The position numbers and the translations under genes were made by a program. Shown piece after piece: positions 1-8,594 of a stretch of DNA of 64,000 bases; the stretch's first letter is position 1, and each line of letters opens with the position of its first letter. The DNA comes from JANMZO01 sp963763135 (GTDB lineage: Bacteria; Actinomycetota; Acidimicrobiia; Acidimicrobiales; JANYDT01), in assembly GCA_963763135.1 (NCBI GenBank), contig CAVXNJ010000012.1:1302001-1366000 (forward strand). Reading direction: 5' to 3'. A model generated the notes under the pieces. That model saw only the letters and a list, made by a program, of their open reading frames with translations, searched no databases and was not told the origin of the DNA.

Positions 1-3000
1 GTGCACCCGGCGTGAAGTCCGGGCTGATGAAGTACTCGCTGTCGGCATAGGAGAGGTCAGGCACTGCCGGTGTCGGGGAGTACTTGTACAGACCGTTCTT
101 CGCACCAACAGCTGATGCCGGGGCCACCAGACAACCCGACGCCGAATTCACGCTCCGGTTCGTGAACCCGTTCAGTCGGTACCCATAAGCACCATTCGGA
201 TGATGAACCCCGACCAACAGTTGATCACCGGGACTGACCGACAACGGTGCCGTCAGGTCGAGTTTCACCCAACCCGTGGCACCCGGATTACCGGCACCCG
301 AACCTACCGCGGTACCACCACGCCACACCGTGACCGTGTTCGTACCGGTGTCCGACGCCGTGCGATACCACCACACCGCATTCACCGTCCCCGCACACGT
401 CACGTTCACGCGTTGCGCAGTCTCGACCGCATACTGCGAACCAATCGCAATCGTCTCCGGCGGTGTCACCGACGGCGCATACAACAACTCGGCCGAAGGG
501 GCCGGCGTCTGCGTGTTCGTGAACGTACAGTCCACCGTCTCACCCGCCACGATGTTGATCGAAGCAGTACGCGAACTTACGTTCACGGTCGTGTTGCTCG
601 TCGGATCCGTACACACCAGGTTGGTAAGTGTTGAACCGACCTTGGTCTGTTCCGTCACCGAATACGAGCCCGGCAAGACGGCGTTGATAGTCCGACTCTG
701 CCCGTCATCCAACGAGAAGCTGGCTGCGCCAGGAACATCCGACGTGAACCCGTACCCAGTCCCGCCAGCAGGAGACGTCACCTTACGAACAATGATCGTT
801 CCCGTGGACGCGACCGAAGCGGTGTGGCTTCCAGAGTTGTTGGACGTGTTCGACTCACCGCCACCGGACACCTCCGCCGTATTCGTGATCGACGACGGCG
901 CATTCGCAGCAATATCCACTTCCAACGTGATCACCGGCGCAGAACCACCCGCGGCAATCGGCGTTGCATTCGAGCAATCAAGCACGCCGATCGTCGAAGC
1001 CGTACAGTTCCAGCCCACAGCCACCAACGCGGAAGTCGTGAGTCCTGTCGGCAACGTGTCAACGACACGGTAGCTACCGACGGTCGGCCCGTTCCCACCG
1101 TTGGCAACGGTCAGGGTATACGTCGCCGTACCACCCTGATTGAACGTGCTTGACGACGTCTTAACAATCGTCAAATCCGGCGCAACCGCCGTCACCGAAA
1201 TAACCGACGTACCCGAGTTGTTTCCCGTGTTCGATTCACCGCCGCCCGATACCGTGGCGGTGTTGGTAATCGACGCCGGCGCATTCGCAGCAATATTCGC
1301 GTTCATCGTGATGACCGACGAAGCGCCCGCCGGCAACGGGATCGTGCGCACACACTCCACCGGCTGAGCATTCGTACACGACCACTCCGTCACCGCCGAC
1401 GTAATCGAGGCGCCTGAACAGGACGTGACGGCGCTTGAACAAGTGACCGGCGCACTTGTCACCGACGTAACCGTCAACCCGGTCGGAATAATGTCCTGCA
1501 TCGTGATCGTCCCCGTCATCGGACCATTCCCACCATTCGTCACCGTGATCAGATACGTAACCGTGCCACCCTGACTGAATGGACCGCCCTGCGCCACCTT
1601 CGTCACCGTCAAATCCGGCGCAACCGTCGTGATCACGGTGGAGTCAGATGCGGTGTTGTTCCCCGAATTCGACTCGAACTGCGCCGTCGTCACCGCAACC
1701 TGGTTGATCCTCGGCGACGTCGCATTCGCCGCAACATCAACCGTCACCGTCACCGTCGGATACGAATCACCAGCAGCCAACACATCAGAACGCGTACACG
1801 TCGGCAACGTCGTACACGTCCAACCCGAACCCGACATCGCCGTCACCGTCAACCCCGACGGCGGAATATCCGTCACCGACACCGACTGACCAGCCAACTT
1901 CGCCGCATTACCCGAATTCGTCACAACAACCGAATACGTATTCCCCGAACTCCCCTGCAAGAAATCGCCCGTATGCGACTTGGTGATCGTGAGGTCCGGC
2001 GCCGACGGCGTGATCACCGTCGAATCAGAAGCCGTGTTATTACCGCTATTCGACTCCGTCTGCGCCGTCGTCACCGCAACCTGGTTGATCTTCGGCGACG
2101 TCGCATTTGCAGCAACATCAACCGTCACCGTCAACGTCGGATACGAATCACCAGCAGCCAGCACATCAGAACGCGTACACGTCGGCAACGTCGTACACGT
2201 CCAACCGGTCCCCGACATCGCCGTCACCGTCAACCCCGACGGCGGAATATCCGTCACCGACACCGACTGACCAGCCAACTTCGCCGCGTTACCCGAATTC
2301 GTCACAACAACCGAATACGCATTCCCCGAACTCCCCTGCAAGAAATCACCCGAATGCGACTTGCTGATCGTCAAATCAGCCGCCGACGCCGTGATGACCG
2401 TCGAGTCAGAGGCGGTGTTGTTGCCGCCGTTCGATTCGGTCGCTGCGGTGGACACCACCACCTGGTTGATCTTCGGGGACGTCGCATTTGCAGCAACATC
2501 AACCGTCACCGTCACCGTCGGATACGAATCACCAGCAGCCAACACATCAGAACGCGAACACGTCGGCAACGTCGTACACGTCCAACCCGAACCCGACATC
2601 GCCGTCACCGTCAGCCCCGACGGCGGAACATCCGTGACGTTCACGGACTGACCCGCGGACTTGTCACCGGCCCCGGAGTTCGTCACTACGACCGAATACG
2701 TATTCCCCGAACTCCCCTGGGCAAAGCTGCCGGTGTGCGACTTGGCGACCGTCAGGTCGGGTTTCGGAAGGTCGAGGATCACCGTCGAGTCAGACGCGGT
2801 GTTATTCCCGCCATTCGATTCCGTTTGTGCCGTCGTCACCGCCACCTGATTGATCTTCGGCGACGTCGCATTCGCCGCAACATCAACCGTCACCGTAACC
2901 GCCGGATACGAAGCACCAGCAGCCAACACATCCGAACGCGAACACGTCGGCAACGTCGTACACGTCCAACCCGAACCCGACATCGCCGTCACCGTCAACC

Positions 3001-4498
3001 CCGACGGCGGAATATCCGTCACCGACACCGACTGACCCGCCGACTTCTCACCGATACCGGAGTTCGTCACCACCACCGAATAGGTGTTCCCCGAACTGCC
3101 CTGCACAAAGCTGCCGGTATGTGACTTGGCAATCGTCAGGTCGGGGGCTGTCACGACGATCGGGCTGGCGGTAACGGTTTGATTGTCAACGGTTGCCGAG
3201 GCCGAACCGCTGTTGGTCGGCGACGTGGCATTGAACGTCGCGGTGGCGGTGCCGTTGCTCTGGATGGTGGCCTGCGGCGACGAGATCGTGCCTCCGACTG
3301 CACTCCCGAACGAGATCGATCGCCCGATGAGCGCCCCAAGGTCCGATGATGAAACATTCGCGTTGCCGGAGTTCTTGAGGAAGCTCGCGGTAAGGGTCGA
3401 AGTAGCGCCGACGTTGACCGTCGACGGTGTCGCGGTGTGGGTCAGGTTCAAGCGGGGAGAAAGGGTCTGTACGGCTCCTCCGCTGTTACCGACAGTGTCG
3501 CAGCCTGCGCTGCCGGGACCGGCGTTGCAGCCCCACCAGTTGTTGTCCGCGCTGGTCGTGCTACCGACCAACGAATGAAGACCCGAACCACTCACACCGG
3601 TGTTTCCGACGATGCGGTTGAAGTGCAGATTCGCCACTCCGGAGGCGAGGAAGATCGCACCGCCCTGTCCGGCTCCGGTCGCCGTGTTACCCGTGAAGGT
3701 CGAACCGGTGATCGTGAACGTGTTTGTCGGCGACGCGGACCCGCCAAGCCAGATCGCCCCACCCTGGTCAAGCGCACTGTTCCCCGTGAACGTGCTGCTC
3801 TGCACCGTCAGGTTTCCGGGATTGGAATCCATGTTCATGAAAATGGCGCTGCCAAGGCCCTGGCTGCCAGCTCCGGCCACGGTGACGTTGTTCGTGAAGC
3901 GGCTGGACACGACGTTGAGATTGCCACCACCGCCATACGAAATCGCGGCGCCACTGAAGGGTGCCGGTGCAGTGTTCGCATCAAACGTGACATCGGTTAC
4001 GTTCAGAACATTGCCGGTCCAGCCGGCCAGGATCGCCCCACCGCCGAAGGCGCCGGCGGTTCCGCCCCGCAACGTCAGGCCGGAAATGCTCACCGTGACG
4101 TTGTCGGCCGTGCTCGGATTGATGTTGAAGATTCGGGACCCGGGCGACGCGACCACAATGGTCGAGGACGCTCCGGCCCCGACGATGGTCGTGTTGGTGT
4201 TCGTGGCCGACCCCACGGATAGTTCTCCCCCATTCAGGGTGTACGTTCCCGCCGGGACATTCACCGTGCTTCCCGGGTTGGAATCGGCGAAGGCCATAGC
4301 CCCGCGCAGACTGCAGTCGCCGGGCGCCACCGTACAAGTGGCGACGGCAAAATCATCGAGGCGATCGACGTCGATCGTCGCAACCGGGGCAACTGCCTGG
4401 GCGGAGTTCTTTTGAATCTCAGCCAGGCCGAACACACCGGTCGTGAGCAACGCCACTGAGCACAAAACTCGGGTGGGCAAATGGGTTCGCAGTCGCAT
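1..4498 (-). CDS. Large secreted beta-helix / DUF11-repeat protein (3' end beyond window)
   Basis: Read by hand: one minus-strand frame stays open from the ATG at 4498 (GAGGA about 8 nt upstream) to the left edge, about 1,499 codons with no stop. An N-terminal signal peptide of roughly 36 residues ends near NSAQA. A CSLRGAMAFAD segment typical of 'choice-of-anchor' beta-helix proteins and a Gly/Asn/Thr-rich right-handed beta-helix follow (about residues 45-370). Six DUF11-type repeats follow (about 450-1220), each beginning like PDLTVAKSHTGSF. Next comes a prealbumin-like domain (about 1230-1315, GTIIVRKVTSP) and then a DUF4082-like domain (about 1330 to the edge). The first four DUF11 repeats are nearly identical at DNA level, with period 381-384 bp. 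This predicts an exported cell-surface or matrix protein. It lies downstream of the three collar-protein genes on the same strand. The C-terminal anchor is not visible. No catalytic function is suggested. Confidence 0.88.
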   Translation of the reverse strand, partial: MRLRTHLPTRVLCSVALLTTGVFGLAEIQKNSAQAVAPVATIDVDRLDDFAVATCTVAPGDCSLRGAMAFADSNPGSTVNVPAGTYTLNGGELSVGSATNTNTTIVGAGASSTIVVASPGSRIFNINPSTADNVTVSISGLTLRGGTAGAFGGGAILAGWTGNVLNVTDVTFDANTAPAPFSGAAISYGGGGNLNVVSSRFTNNVTVAGAGSQGLGSAIFMNMDSNPGNLTVQSSTFTGNSALDQGGAIWLGGSASPTNTFTITGSTFTGNTATGAGQGGAIFLASGVANLHFNRIVGNTGVSGSGLHSLVGSTTSADNNWWGCNAGPGSAGCDTVGNSGGAVQTLSPRLNLTHTATPSTVNVGATSTLTASFLKNSGNANVSSSDLGALIGRSISFGSAVGGTISSPQATIQSNGTATATFNATSPTNSGSASATVDNQTVTASPIVVTAPDLTIAKSHTGSFVQGSSGNTYSVVVTNSGIGEKSAGQSVSVTDIPPSGLTVTAMSGSGWTCTTLPTCSRSDVLAAGASYPAVTVTVDVAANATSPKINQVAVTTAQTESNGGNNTASDSTVILDLPKPDLTVAKSHTGSFAQGSSGNTYSVVVTNSGAGDKSAGQSVNVTDVPPSGLTVTAMSGSGWTCTTLPTCSRSDVLAAGDSYPTVTVTVDVAANATSPKINQVVVSTAATESNGGNNTASDSTVITASAADLTISKSHSGDFLQGSSGNAYSVVVTNSGNAAKLAGQSVSVTDIPPSGLTVTAMSGTGWTCTTLPTCTRSDVLAAGDSYPTLTVTVDVAANATSPKINQVAVTTAQTESNSGNNTASDSTVITPSAPDLTITKSHTGDFLQGSSGNTYSVVVTNSGNAAKLAGQSVSVTDIPPSGLTVTAMSGSGWTCTTLPTCTRSDVLAAGDSYPTVTVTVDVAANATSPRINQVAVTTAQFESNSGNNTASDSTVITTVAPDLTVTKVAQGGPFSQGGTVTYLITVTNGGNGPMTGTITMQDIIPTGLTVTSVTSAPVTCSSAVTSCSGASITSAVTEWSCTNAQPVECVRTIPLPAGASSVITMNANIAANAPASITNTATVSGGGESNTGNNSGTSVISVTAVAPDLTIVKTSSSTFNQGGTATYTLTVANGGNGPTVGSYRVVDTLPTGLTTSALVAVGWNCTASTIGVLDCSNATPIAAGGSAPVITLEVDIAANAPSSITNTAEVSGGGESNTSNNSGSHTASVASTGTIIVRKVTSPAGGTGYGFTSDVPGAASFSLDDGQSRTINAVLPGSYSVTEQTKVGSTLTNLVCTDPTSNTTVNVSSRTASINIVAGETVDCTFTNTQTPAPSAELLYAPSVTPPETIAIGSQYAVETAQRVNVTCAGTVNAVWWYRTASDTGTNTVTVWRGGTAVGSGAGNPGATGWVKLDLTAPLSVSPGDQLLVGVHHPNGAYGYRLNGFTNRSVNSASGCLVAPASAVGAKNGLYKYSPTPAVPDLSYADSEYFISPDFTPGA
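1620..3150 (-). repeat. Four near-identical 381-384 bp in-frame tandem repeats encoding DUF11 modules
   Basis: A shared block (end of each module, accgactga or its variant) recurs at about 1881, 2262, 2643 and 3027, giving spacings of 381, 381 and 384 bp. The 3-bp difference matches one extra codon. Many stretches are identical between copies, well beyond what protein conservation needs, so recent duplication or gene conversion is likely. Two further, more diverged DUF11 modules lie to the left (about 830-1620). Confidence 0.85.
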
Positions 4499-4525
4499 CG
4501 TGGGGTTCCTCGTAGTTTCGGTACT

Positions 4526-4570
4526 GTGCGTGTCGGAAAGGTGCGTGTCGGAAAGGTGCGTGTCGTGAAG
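4526..4570. repeat. Three tandem copies of a 15-bp unit in the gap upstream of the beta-helix gene
   Basis: The unit gtgcgtgtcggaaag occurs at 4526-4540 and 4541-4555, and a one-base variant at 4556-4570. It sits in the 154-bp gap between the last collar gene and the beta-helix gene, the only long gap in this otherwise tight gene run. It could affect spacing of a promoter or leader. No function is proven. Confidence 0.9.
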
Positions 4571-4652
4571 TTGGCGTTGTGAGACGTGTTACGGGAAGTC
4601 CGGGCGTTGGCGACCGGCGGAAGGTCAGTAGGCGCTTACGTCTTTGTCGGCG

Positions 4653-5183
4653 TCAGGGTCGCTGTGGATAGACGCCCTGCAGCGCGATGACGAAGTTGAG
4701 CGTCAGATAGGGCATGAGGTTGTTGTGGGGCTGGCCCGATCCGGTGATCGAGATGGCCGTTGAGGCCATGGCGCCTCCGCTTCCCGGCGCCGGGTTGTAT
4801 GCCCGCAGGCCCCGCGTCGCGCCAGGAGAGGCCCAGACATTTCCGGCCGGGTCGGCACGGTTTCCGCCAGCCGTCTGGCCCCGAACCCCATGGGTGTGCA
4901 AGGGCATTTCCGTGGCGATGAGCGTGGTGGTCTCCACCCCCCCTTCCTCGCCGAGGACGCGCAGCGACAGTCCCGGCCCCTGGCCCTGGTGCAACGGGGC
5001 GCGTCCCTGCAGGTTGGGAAGCCCGAAGGTGGACACGCCGTTTCCCCCATAGTTCGTTCCCAGAAGGGAGAACAGAGCGGTGTTCTGGGAAATGGCCAGT
5101 AGCTGGCCGTCGCACATCGCCCAGCCTCTCGGGGCGAAGTTGAACGGTGTGATGCGAATTTCGGCGATGAACGGATCAGACAT
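4653..5183 (-). CDS. Phage tail-collar domain protein (microcystin-dependent-protein-like), third paralogue
   Basis: A 176-aa protein with the collar-fold signature: an N-terminal IAEIRITPFNFAPRGWAMCDGQ, then LFSLLGTNYGGNG, LPNLQGRAPLHQG, and a C-terminal PYLTLNFVIALQGVYP. These constant ends enclose a variable Gly/Ala-rich middle (about residues 95-145). Members of this family are small tail-fibre-like or surface proteins found in bacterial chromosomes in tandem sets, and their role is not established. The ATG at 5183 follows the preceding paralogue by 18 nt (GGAGAAACC just upstream), so co-transcription is likely. There is no signal peptide. Confidence 0.9.
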   Translation of the reverse strand: MSDPFIAEIRITPFNFAPRGWAMCDGQLLAISQNTALFSLLGTNYGGNGVSTFGLPNLQGRAPLHQGQGPGLSLRVLGEEGGVETTTLIATEMPLHTHGVRGQTAGGNRADPAGNVWASPGATRGLRAYNPAPGSGGAMASTAISITGSGQPHNNLMPYLTLNFVIALQGVYPQRP

Positions 5184-5201
5184 GGTTTCTCCTCGGTTCA
5201 G

Positions 5202-5699
5202 TCAGTTTCGGGAAGGGAAGATGCCCTGAAGGGCGATCATGAAGCTGATCGTGAGGTACGGCGACATGTTCTCGTGCGCTGCGCCGCCGCCAGCGGCGAC
5301 GATGCTCGAGCTGCCCAGAGCAACCTGGGCTGTCGTTCCATAGACACCGGCGCTGGTCGTCGCCCAGTAGGCCCCCAATGGACTTGCCGCCGACGCAGCA
5401 TTGACGCTCGCTGTCGCGAGATGCGTGTGGGCCGGAAGTTCGGTGGTGGTAAGTGTGTGACTCTGCTCGCCGGCGCGTTCGCCCAGGGCGTGACCGCCAC
5501 CGAGATGGAACGGAACCCGACCGCGCAGGTCCGGCAGGGCGAAGTTGGTCGTTCCATTGCCACCGTACGTTGTTCCGAGTAACGAGAACAGCGCTTGATT
5601 CTGGTTGATCGCAAGGATCTGCCCGTTGCACAAGGCCCAGCCTCTTGCCGCAAAACCAAACGATGTCATGCGAATTTCACCAAGGAATGGCTCTGACAT
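5202..5699 (-). CDS. Phage tail-collar domain protein, second paralogue
   Basis: A 165-aa paralogue of its neighbours with LGEIRMTSFGFAARGWALCNGQ, LFSLLGTTYGGNG, LPDLRGRVPFHLG and PYLTISFMIALQGIFPSRN. The central part (about residues 95-140) differs almost completely from the other two copies, while the frame-defining ends are kept. It starts 12 nt after the first paralogue's stop. No export signal is present, so export would need a dedicated route, or the protein acts in the cytoplasm. Confidence 0.9.
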   Translation of the reverse strand: MSEPFLGEIRMTSFGFAARGWALCNGQILAINQNQALFSLLGTTYGGNGTTNFALPDLRGRVPFHLGGGHALGERAGEQSHTLTTTELPAHTHLATASVNAASAASPLGAYWATTSAGVYGTTAQVALGSSSIVAAGGGAAHENMSPYLTISFMIALQGIFPSRN

Positions 5700-5711
5700 A
5701 TGGACCTCTGT

Positions 5712-6215
5712 TCAGTTCGGGCTCGGGAAGATGCCGTAAAGGGAAATGATGAAATTCAGGGCCAGGAACGGGACCATGTTGTCGTGCGGCTGGTTCCCCC
5801 CGGCCGTGCCCAACGTGCCCGCATTCATATCGGCGTTTGCCGCCGTGGCGGAGTACGGCAGGGTGGCTGCCGACTTCGCCCACACTTTTCCGGCGGCTGT
5901 CGTGGAAGTGCCTTCGGCGGTCTGCGCCATCGGAGCATGCGAGTGGCTCGGCATCTGGCCGGACGTTAGTGTCACGGTTTCGGTTCCGGCAGCTTGACCA
6001 ACCACGAACCCGCTTCCCTGGTGGACTGGAACCCGACTTTGGAGGTTCGGCAGGGCGAACGTCTGTTGACCGTCGCCTCCATAGGTAGTGCCGATCAGGT
6101 TGAACAGGGTTTCGTTCTCCGATATCGCGACGAGTTGGCCGTTGCAAAACGCCCATCCGTTTGGGGCAAAGTTGCCCGCAAACATTTTGATCTCTCCAAC
6201 GTACGGTTGACCCAT
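5712..6215 (-). CDS. Phage tail-collar domain protein, first paralogue
   Basis: A 167-aa protein with VGEIKMFAGNFAPNGWAFCNGQ, LFNLIGTTYGGDG, LPNLQSRVPVHQG, a His-containing MPSHSHAP segment and PFLALNFIISLYGIFPSPN. The start at 6215 has a good Shine-Dalgarno (AGGAGGAAACG just upstream) and lies 9 nt after the DUF6916 stop. It is first of the three paralogues in transcription order. The constant N- and C-terminal parts and changing centre resemble receptor-tip proteins; that comparison is inference. Confidence 0.9.
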   Translation of the reverse strand: MGQPYVGEIKMFAGNFAPNGWAFCNGQLVAISENETLFNLIGTTYGGDGQQTFALPNLQSRVPVHQGSGFVVGQAAGTETVTLTSGQMPSHSHAPMAQTAEGTSTTAAGKVWAKSAATLPYSATAANADMNAGTLGTAGGNQPHDNMVPFLALNFIISLYGIFPSPN

Positions 6216-6224
6216 CGTTTCCTC

Positions 6225-6530
6225 CTAGACGGCTTGTTCCACGAAGCGATTAAACACCGCTTCATAACTGATGGACTCTGCGGTGCGGCCAATAGGCACG
6301 AGAAAGACCTCAAATGATCCGATCGAGCCATGGGTCAGTTCGACCACACCCTGTTCGAACGGCGAGTCGCTGGGACCTGCGAACACAATCGAAAAATTCT
6401 CGGTATCGCCAATCACGCGACGATCGGATACCTCGGTAAGCACAACCTCGACAGGTGGTGCGCTCGGCACGGTCATGACGAAGCTGCTCGTGACCGCGGA
6501 GACAAACTGATCAAACGACGGGGTACTCAT
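6225..6530 (-). CDS. DUF6916 family protein
   Basis: A 101-aa protein with no signal peptide or membrane segment, mostly predicted beta-strand. It matches what I know of DUF6916, a small family commonly found beside collar-domain proteins (recognition from memory). The C-terminal region (FEVFLVPIGR) is the most family-like part. Its ATG overlaps the TGA of the upstream acetyltransferase (ATGA at 6527-6530), so the two are translationally coupled. Function is unknown. Its fixed placement next to the collar genes suggests a structural or chaperone-like partner, which is inference. Confidence 0.75.
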   Translation of the reverse strand: MSTPSFDQFVSAVTSSFVMTVPSAPPVEVVLTEVSDRRVIGDTENFSIVFAGPSDSPFEQGVVELTHGSIGSFEVFLVPIGRTAESISYEAVFNRFVEQAV

Positions 6531-7036
6531 GCGGCACTCACCTGCATCTCTGAGTCTTGCGCTTCCGCAGCTCGGCAGACCATAGCGTGATGGATCCCGT
6601 GCGTGCCGGTTCGGACAAAGCCAAGCCGTTCATACAGTCGCTCGGCCGAACTTCCGTCTACCACCTGAAGCGCAACACTTCGACCTTCGAGACGCGCTCG
6701 GTTGATCAGATCCTTTAGCACTCGAGTCCCAACGCCGCTGCCTTGGAACTCGGGCAGAAGCGCAACGTCAACGACCGTGACGACTGTGTCGGAATCAGCG
6801 GTGAACAAACGGCCGGCGTCGACTCCGTCGACGACCACGACGTGGTCGCGACCATCGGGGTAGGCCTCGGCATATCCAGCGCATTGCGCACGGAATTGAA
6901 GGTCGATCAGCATCCGGGTCTGGGCGTCGGGGATACCGGCGCTCAGAAAGACGTCGGCATGGGTGGCAGCAAAAAGCGAACGAAAAAAGGGTGCATCAGC
7001 ACCCGAATCATCTACTCGTCGAAGCTCTACTTGCAT
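6527..7036 (-). CDS. GNAT-family N-acetyltransferase
   Basis: 169 aa from the ATG at 7036; a TTG nine codons upstream (7063) is possible but less likely. The GNAT acetyl-CoA loop is clear: VDVALLPEFQGSGVGTRVLK with the Q-x-x-G-x-G motif, followed by the conserved ALQVVDGSSAERLYERLGF segment of motif B. The substrate cannot be read from sequence. It is the first gene of the DUF6916/collar run and overlaps DUF6916 by 4 nt, so it may modify the collar or beta-helix proteins. That is inference. Confidence 0.85.
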   Translation of the reverse strand: MQVELRRVDDSGADAPFFRSLFAATHADVFLSAGIPDAQTRMLIDLQFRAQCAGYAEAYPDGRDHVVVVDGVDAGRLFTADSDTVVTVVDVALLPEFQGSGVGTRVLKDLINRARLEGRSVALQVVDGSSAERLYERLGFVRTGTHGIHHAMVCRAAEAQDSEMQVSAA

Positions 7037-7453
7037 GTAAACCGTTTCCGTCTCGGCCAACAACTGCGGTGTTTCTCACAACAGATTTTCGAAGGTAACA
7101 CCCTGAGCGTTCGAATTCAAGACGGTCGTTCAATTATGTACGTTCCCGGTTGTTCGTCGACAATCGGCTGATAACTGGCGGACATCGTCCGCCCGTCCGG
7201 CCGACAACCCGCTCACACCGCGATACCTCGGCCAAGGGTCACCGAAATGTCGACCGGACGTTCGGGTCGCGCGAACCCACCCACCCCACCCTTCGACTGG
7301 CCGAACCGAAAGCCGACTAGGTCAAAAGGACCCTTAGGCATTTCGGTCCCTTTTCTGGATAATTTCACTCCAAGTGGGTATGGTGATCAGTCAACTGTCG
7401 CTTGCTTCGTCCATCCCTGACAGTTAATGCTGGCCGAGCTACGAGGAATATCG
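7037..7453. other. Divergent intergenic region, no gene recognised
   Basis: About 417 bp between the divergent acetyltransferase and Tat-protein genes, so it should hold two promoters. It is AT-richer than its surroundings. A hairpin-like AAAAGGACC (7324-7332) and GGTCCCTTTT (7345-7354) pair can form with a one-base bulge and a 12-nt loop. I see no coding potential or RNA gene. Confidence 0.6.
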
Positions 7454-7843
7454 ATGAATGCTGCAGACGACGCGACCACAGCAAGCCTAAATAGTGCCGT
7501 TCCTCGCCGGACCTTCCTGAAGGCGACCGGGTTGACGGCCGTGGGCGTAGCCGCCCAGTCCCTCATCCCCGACATCGCCGGTGCAGCCGCCTCTTCCGGC
7601 GTGCGGTCTTCCGACGTGGAGCACGACGGCAAGATGTTTCGTGTAAATACCCGAGGGCAGGTGCTGGTGTCATCCGACTCGGGAAGGACCTGGAAGCTAC
7701 ATTCCGACTTGGGGCCGCAACGTCCGGTTAAGAGTCTGAGCAAGTCAGGTTCAGCACTTCGGGCTCATGTCGCCCAGCAAAACAATCCGTTTAGGCTGGA
7801 GCTGACCGCCTCGGGCATCGACTGGCGATCGATCCACGACTAA
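7454..7843 (+). CDS. Small Tat-exported protein with BNR-like motif
   Basis: 129 aa from the ATG at 7454, preceded by GAGGA (7443-7447); an upstream TTG at 7427 has no such site. The N-terminus carries a twin-arginine signal (VPRRTFLKATG) followed by a hydrophobic stretch and likely cleavage near IAGAA. The mature part has one VSSDSGRTWKLHSDLG segment, which matches the Asp-box/BNR motif (S-x-D-x-G-x-T-W) found in beta-propellers. A single repeat is far too short for a propeller. The function is unknown. Confidence 0.75.
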   Translation: MNAADDATTASLNSAVPRRTFLKATGLTAVGVAAQSLIPDIAGAAASSGVRSSDVEHDGKMFRVNTRGQVLVSSDSGRTWKLHSDLGPQRPVKSLSKSGSALRAHVAQQNNPFRLELTASGIDWRSIHD

Positions 7844-7887
7844 GTCCTTAACTGACCGGCGGGGCACCCTCGCTCAAACTGCGCCGG

Positions 7888-7939
7888 CCGCGGATGTCCG
7901 CGGCTCGACGCAGTGTGCAGTGACCGACCGTTGCGGTCA
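7888..7939. terminator. Hairpins between convergent genes
   Basis: Two inverted repeats lie between the Tat-protein gene and padR: CCGCGGA/TCCGCGG (7888-7903) and TGACCG/CGGTCA (7921-7926/7934-7939), the latter overlapping the padR stop. There is no strong T-run, so the terminator call is tentative, but the location between two convergent 3' ends fits. Confidence 0.45.
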
Positions 7940-8572
7940 TGACTCGGCGAGTAGTTGGTAGAGCTTGCGTCGGGCTTCGGTCACGATGACCTCCGCCTTC
8001 TTCAGTAGCTCCGGGTCACCGCTCAGGCCGACCTGTTTGGTGGCGGCCAGCAATTGCACGACCGACGTGCGCAGTTTGTGGTGCTCATCGTCGTTGCCCA
8101 TATCGAACGGGCTCCCGCCGGCGGCCAGGCGTTCCGAAGCTTCGGCCTCGCCCTCCGCGGTGAGTTGAAAGATCCGCTTGCCGTCGGTTTCGGTGGAGGT
8201 CACCAGGCCTTCGTCCTGCAATGCGGCAAGCGTCGGGTAGACACTCCCCGGACTCGGGCGCCAGCGACCGCCGGTTCGCTCCGACAGCCTGGTCATGAGC
8301 TCATAGCCGTGGCCGGGACCGGCTTGCAGCGCCGATAGCACGGCGGTGCGAATATCGCCCCGCTTCATTCGTCGAGCGACCCATGGCGGCGGGCCATCGT
8401 CGCCCCCAAAGCCAAAGCCAAAGCCTCCTTCGGGTCGGGGCGGTCGGCCCGGGCCGGGACGCCCTCCGACGTGAGGAGGTCGTCGATGACCTCGCCCGCG
8501 TCCGGGACCACGGAATCCCGGGCCCCCATCGTGTTCGTGTTCGTCATTGTTTTCGTTGTTTCGTGATCGCAT
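7937..8572 (-). CDS. PadR-family transcriptional regulator with Gly/Pro/Arg-rich N-terminal extension
   Basis: 211 aa from the ATG at 8572, which has an excellent ribosome site (AAAGGAGTCGC). Residues about 5-70 are low-complexity, rich in Gly, Pro, Arg and His, with GFGFGFGG. A PadR winged helix then follows: RGDIRTAVLSALQAGPGHGYELM, with SPGSVYPTLAALQDEGLV as recognition helix and wing. A C-terminal helix (about 150-211) serves for dimerisation. PadR proteins usually repress a neighbouring gene or themselves. No effector gene is adjacent on the same strand, and a palindromic site lies in its own promoter, so autoregulation is likely. Confidence 0.88.
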   Translation of the reverse strand: MRSRNNENNDEHEHDGGPGFRGPGRGRGHRRPPHVGGRPGPGRPPRPEGGFGFGFGGDDGPPPWVARRMKRGDIRTAVLSALQAGPGHGYELMTRLSERTGGRWRPSPGSVYPTLAALQDEGLVTSTETDGKRIFQLTAEGEAEASERLAAGGSPFDMGNDDEHHKLRTSVVQLLAATKQVGLSGDPELLKKAEVIVTEARRKLYQLLAES

Positions 8573-8594
8573 GTTTTGCGACTCCTTTCGAGTT

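Noticed and set aside
276..1073. Plus-strand frame of 265 codons with VTFT-type strands
   Set aside because: Antisense shadow of the DUF11/prealbumin/DUF4082 region of the same large gene.
1973..3124. Long plus-strand open frame rich in Arg and His (383 codons) antisense to the beta-helix gene
   Set aside because: Its repeats are the DUF11 repeats read backwards; composition is almost only R/H, and the minus-strand frame is continuous with signal peptide and known domains.
4653..6215. Prophage
   Set aside because: Only the collar-type proteins are present; no capsid, terminase, portal, integrase or lysis genes around them.
7324..7354. Terminator-like AAAAGGACC/GGTCCCTTTT hairpin
   Set aside because: Lies between divergent promoters where no transcript should end; one-base bulge and long loop.
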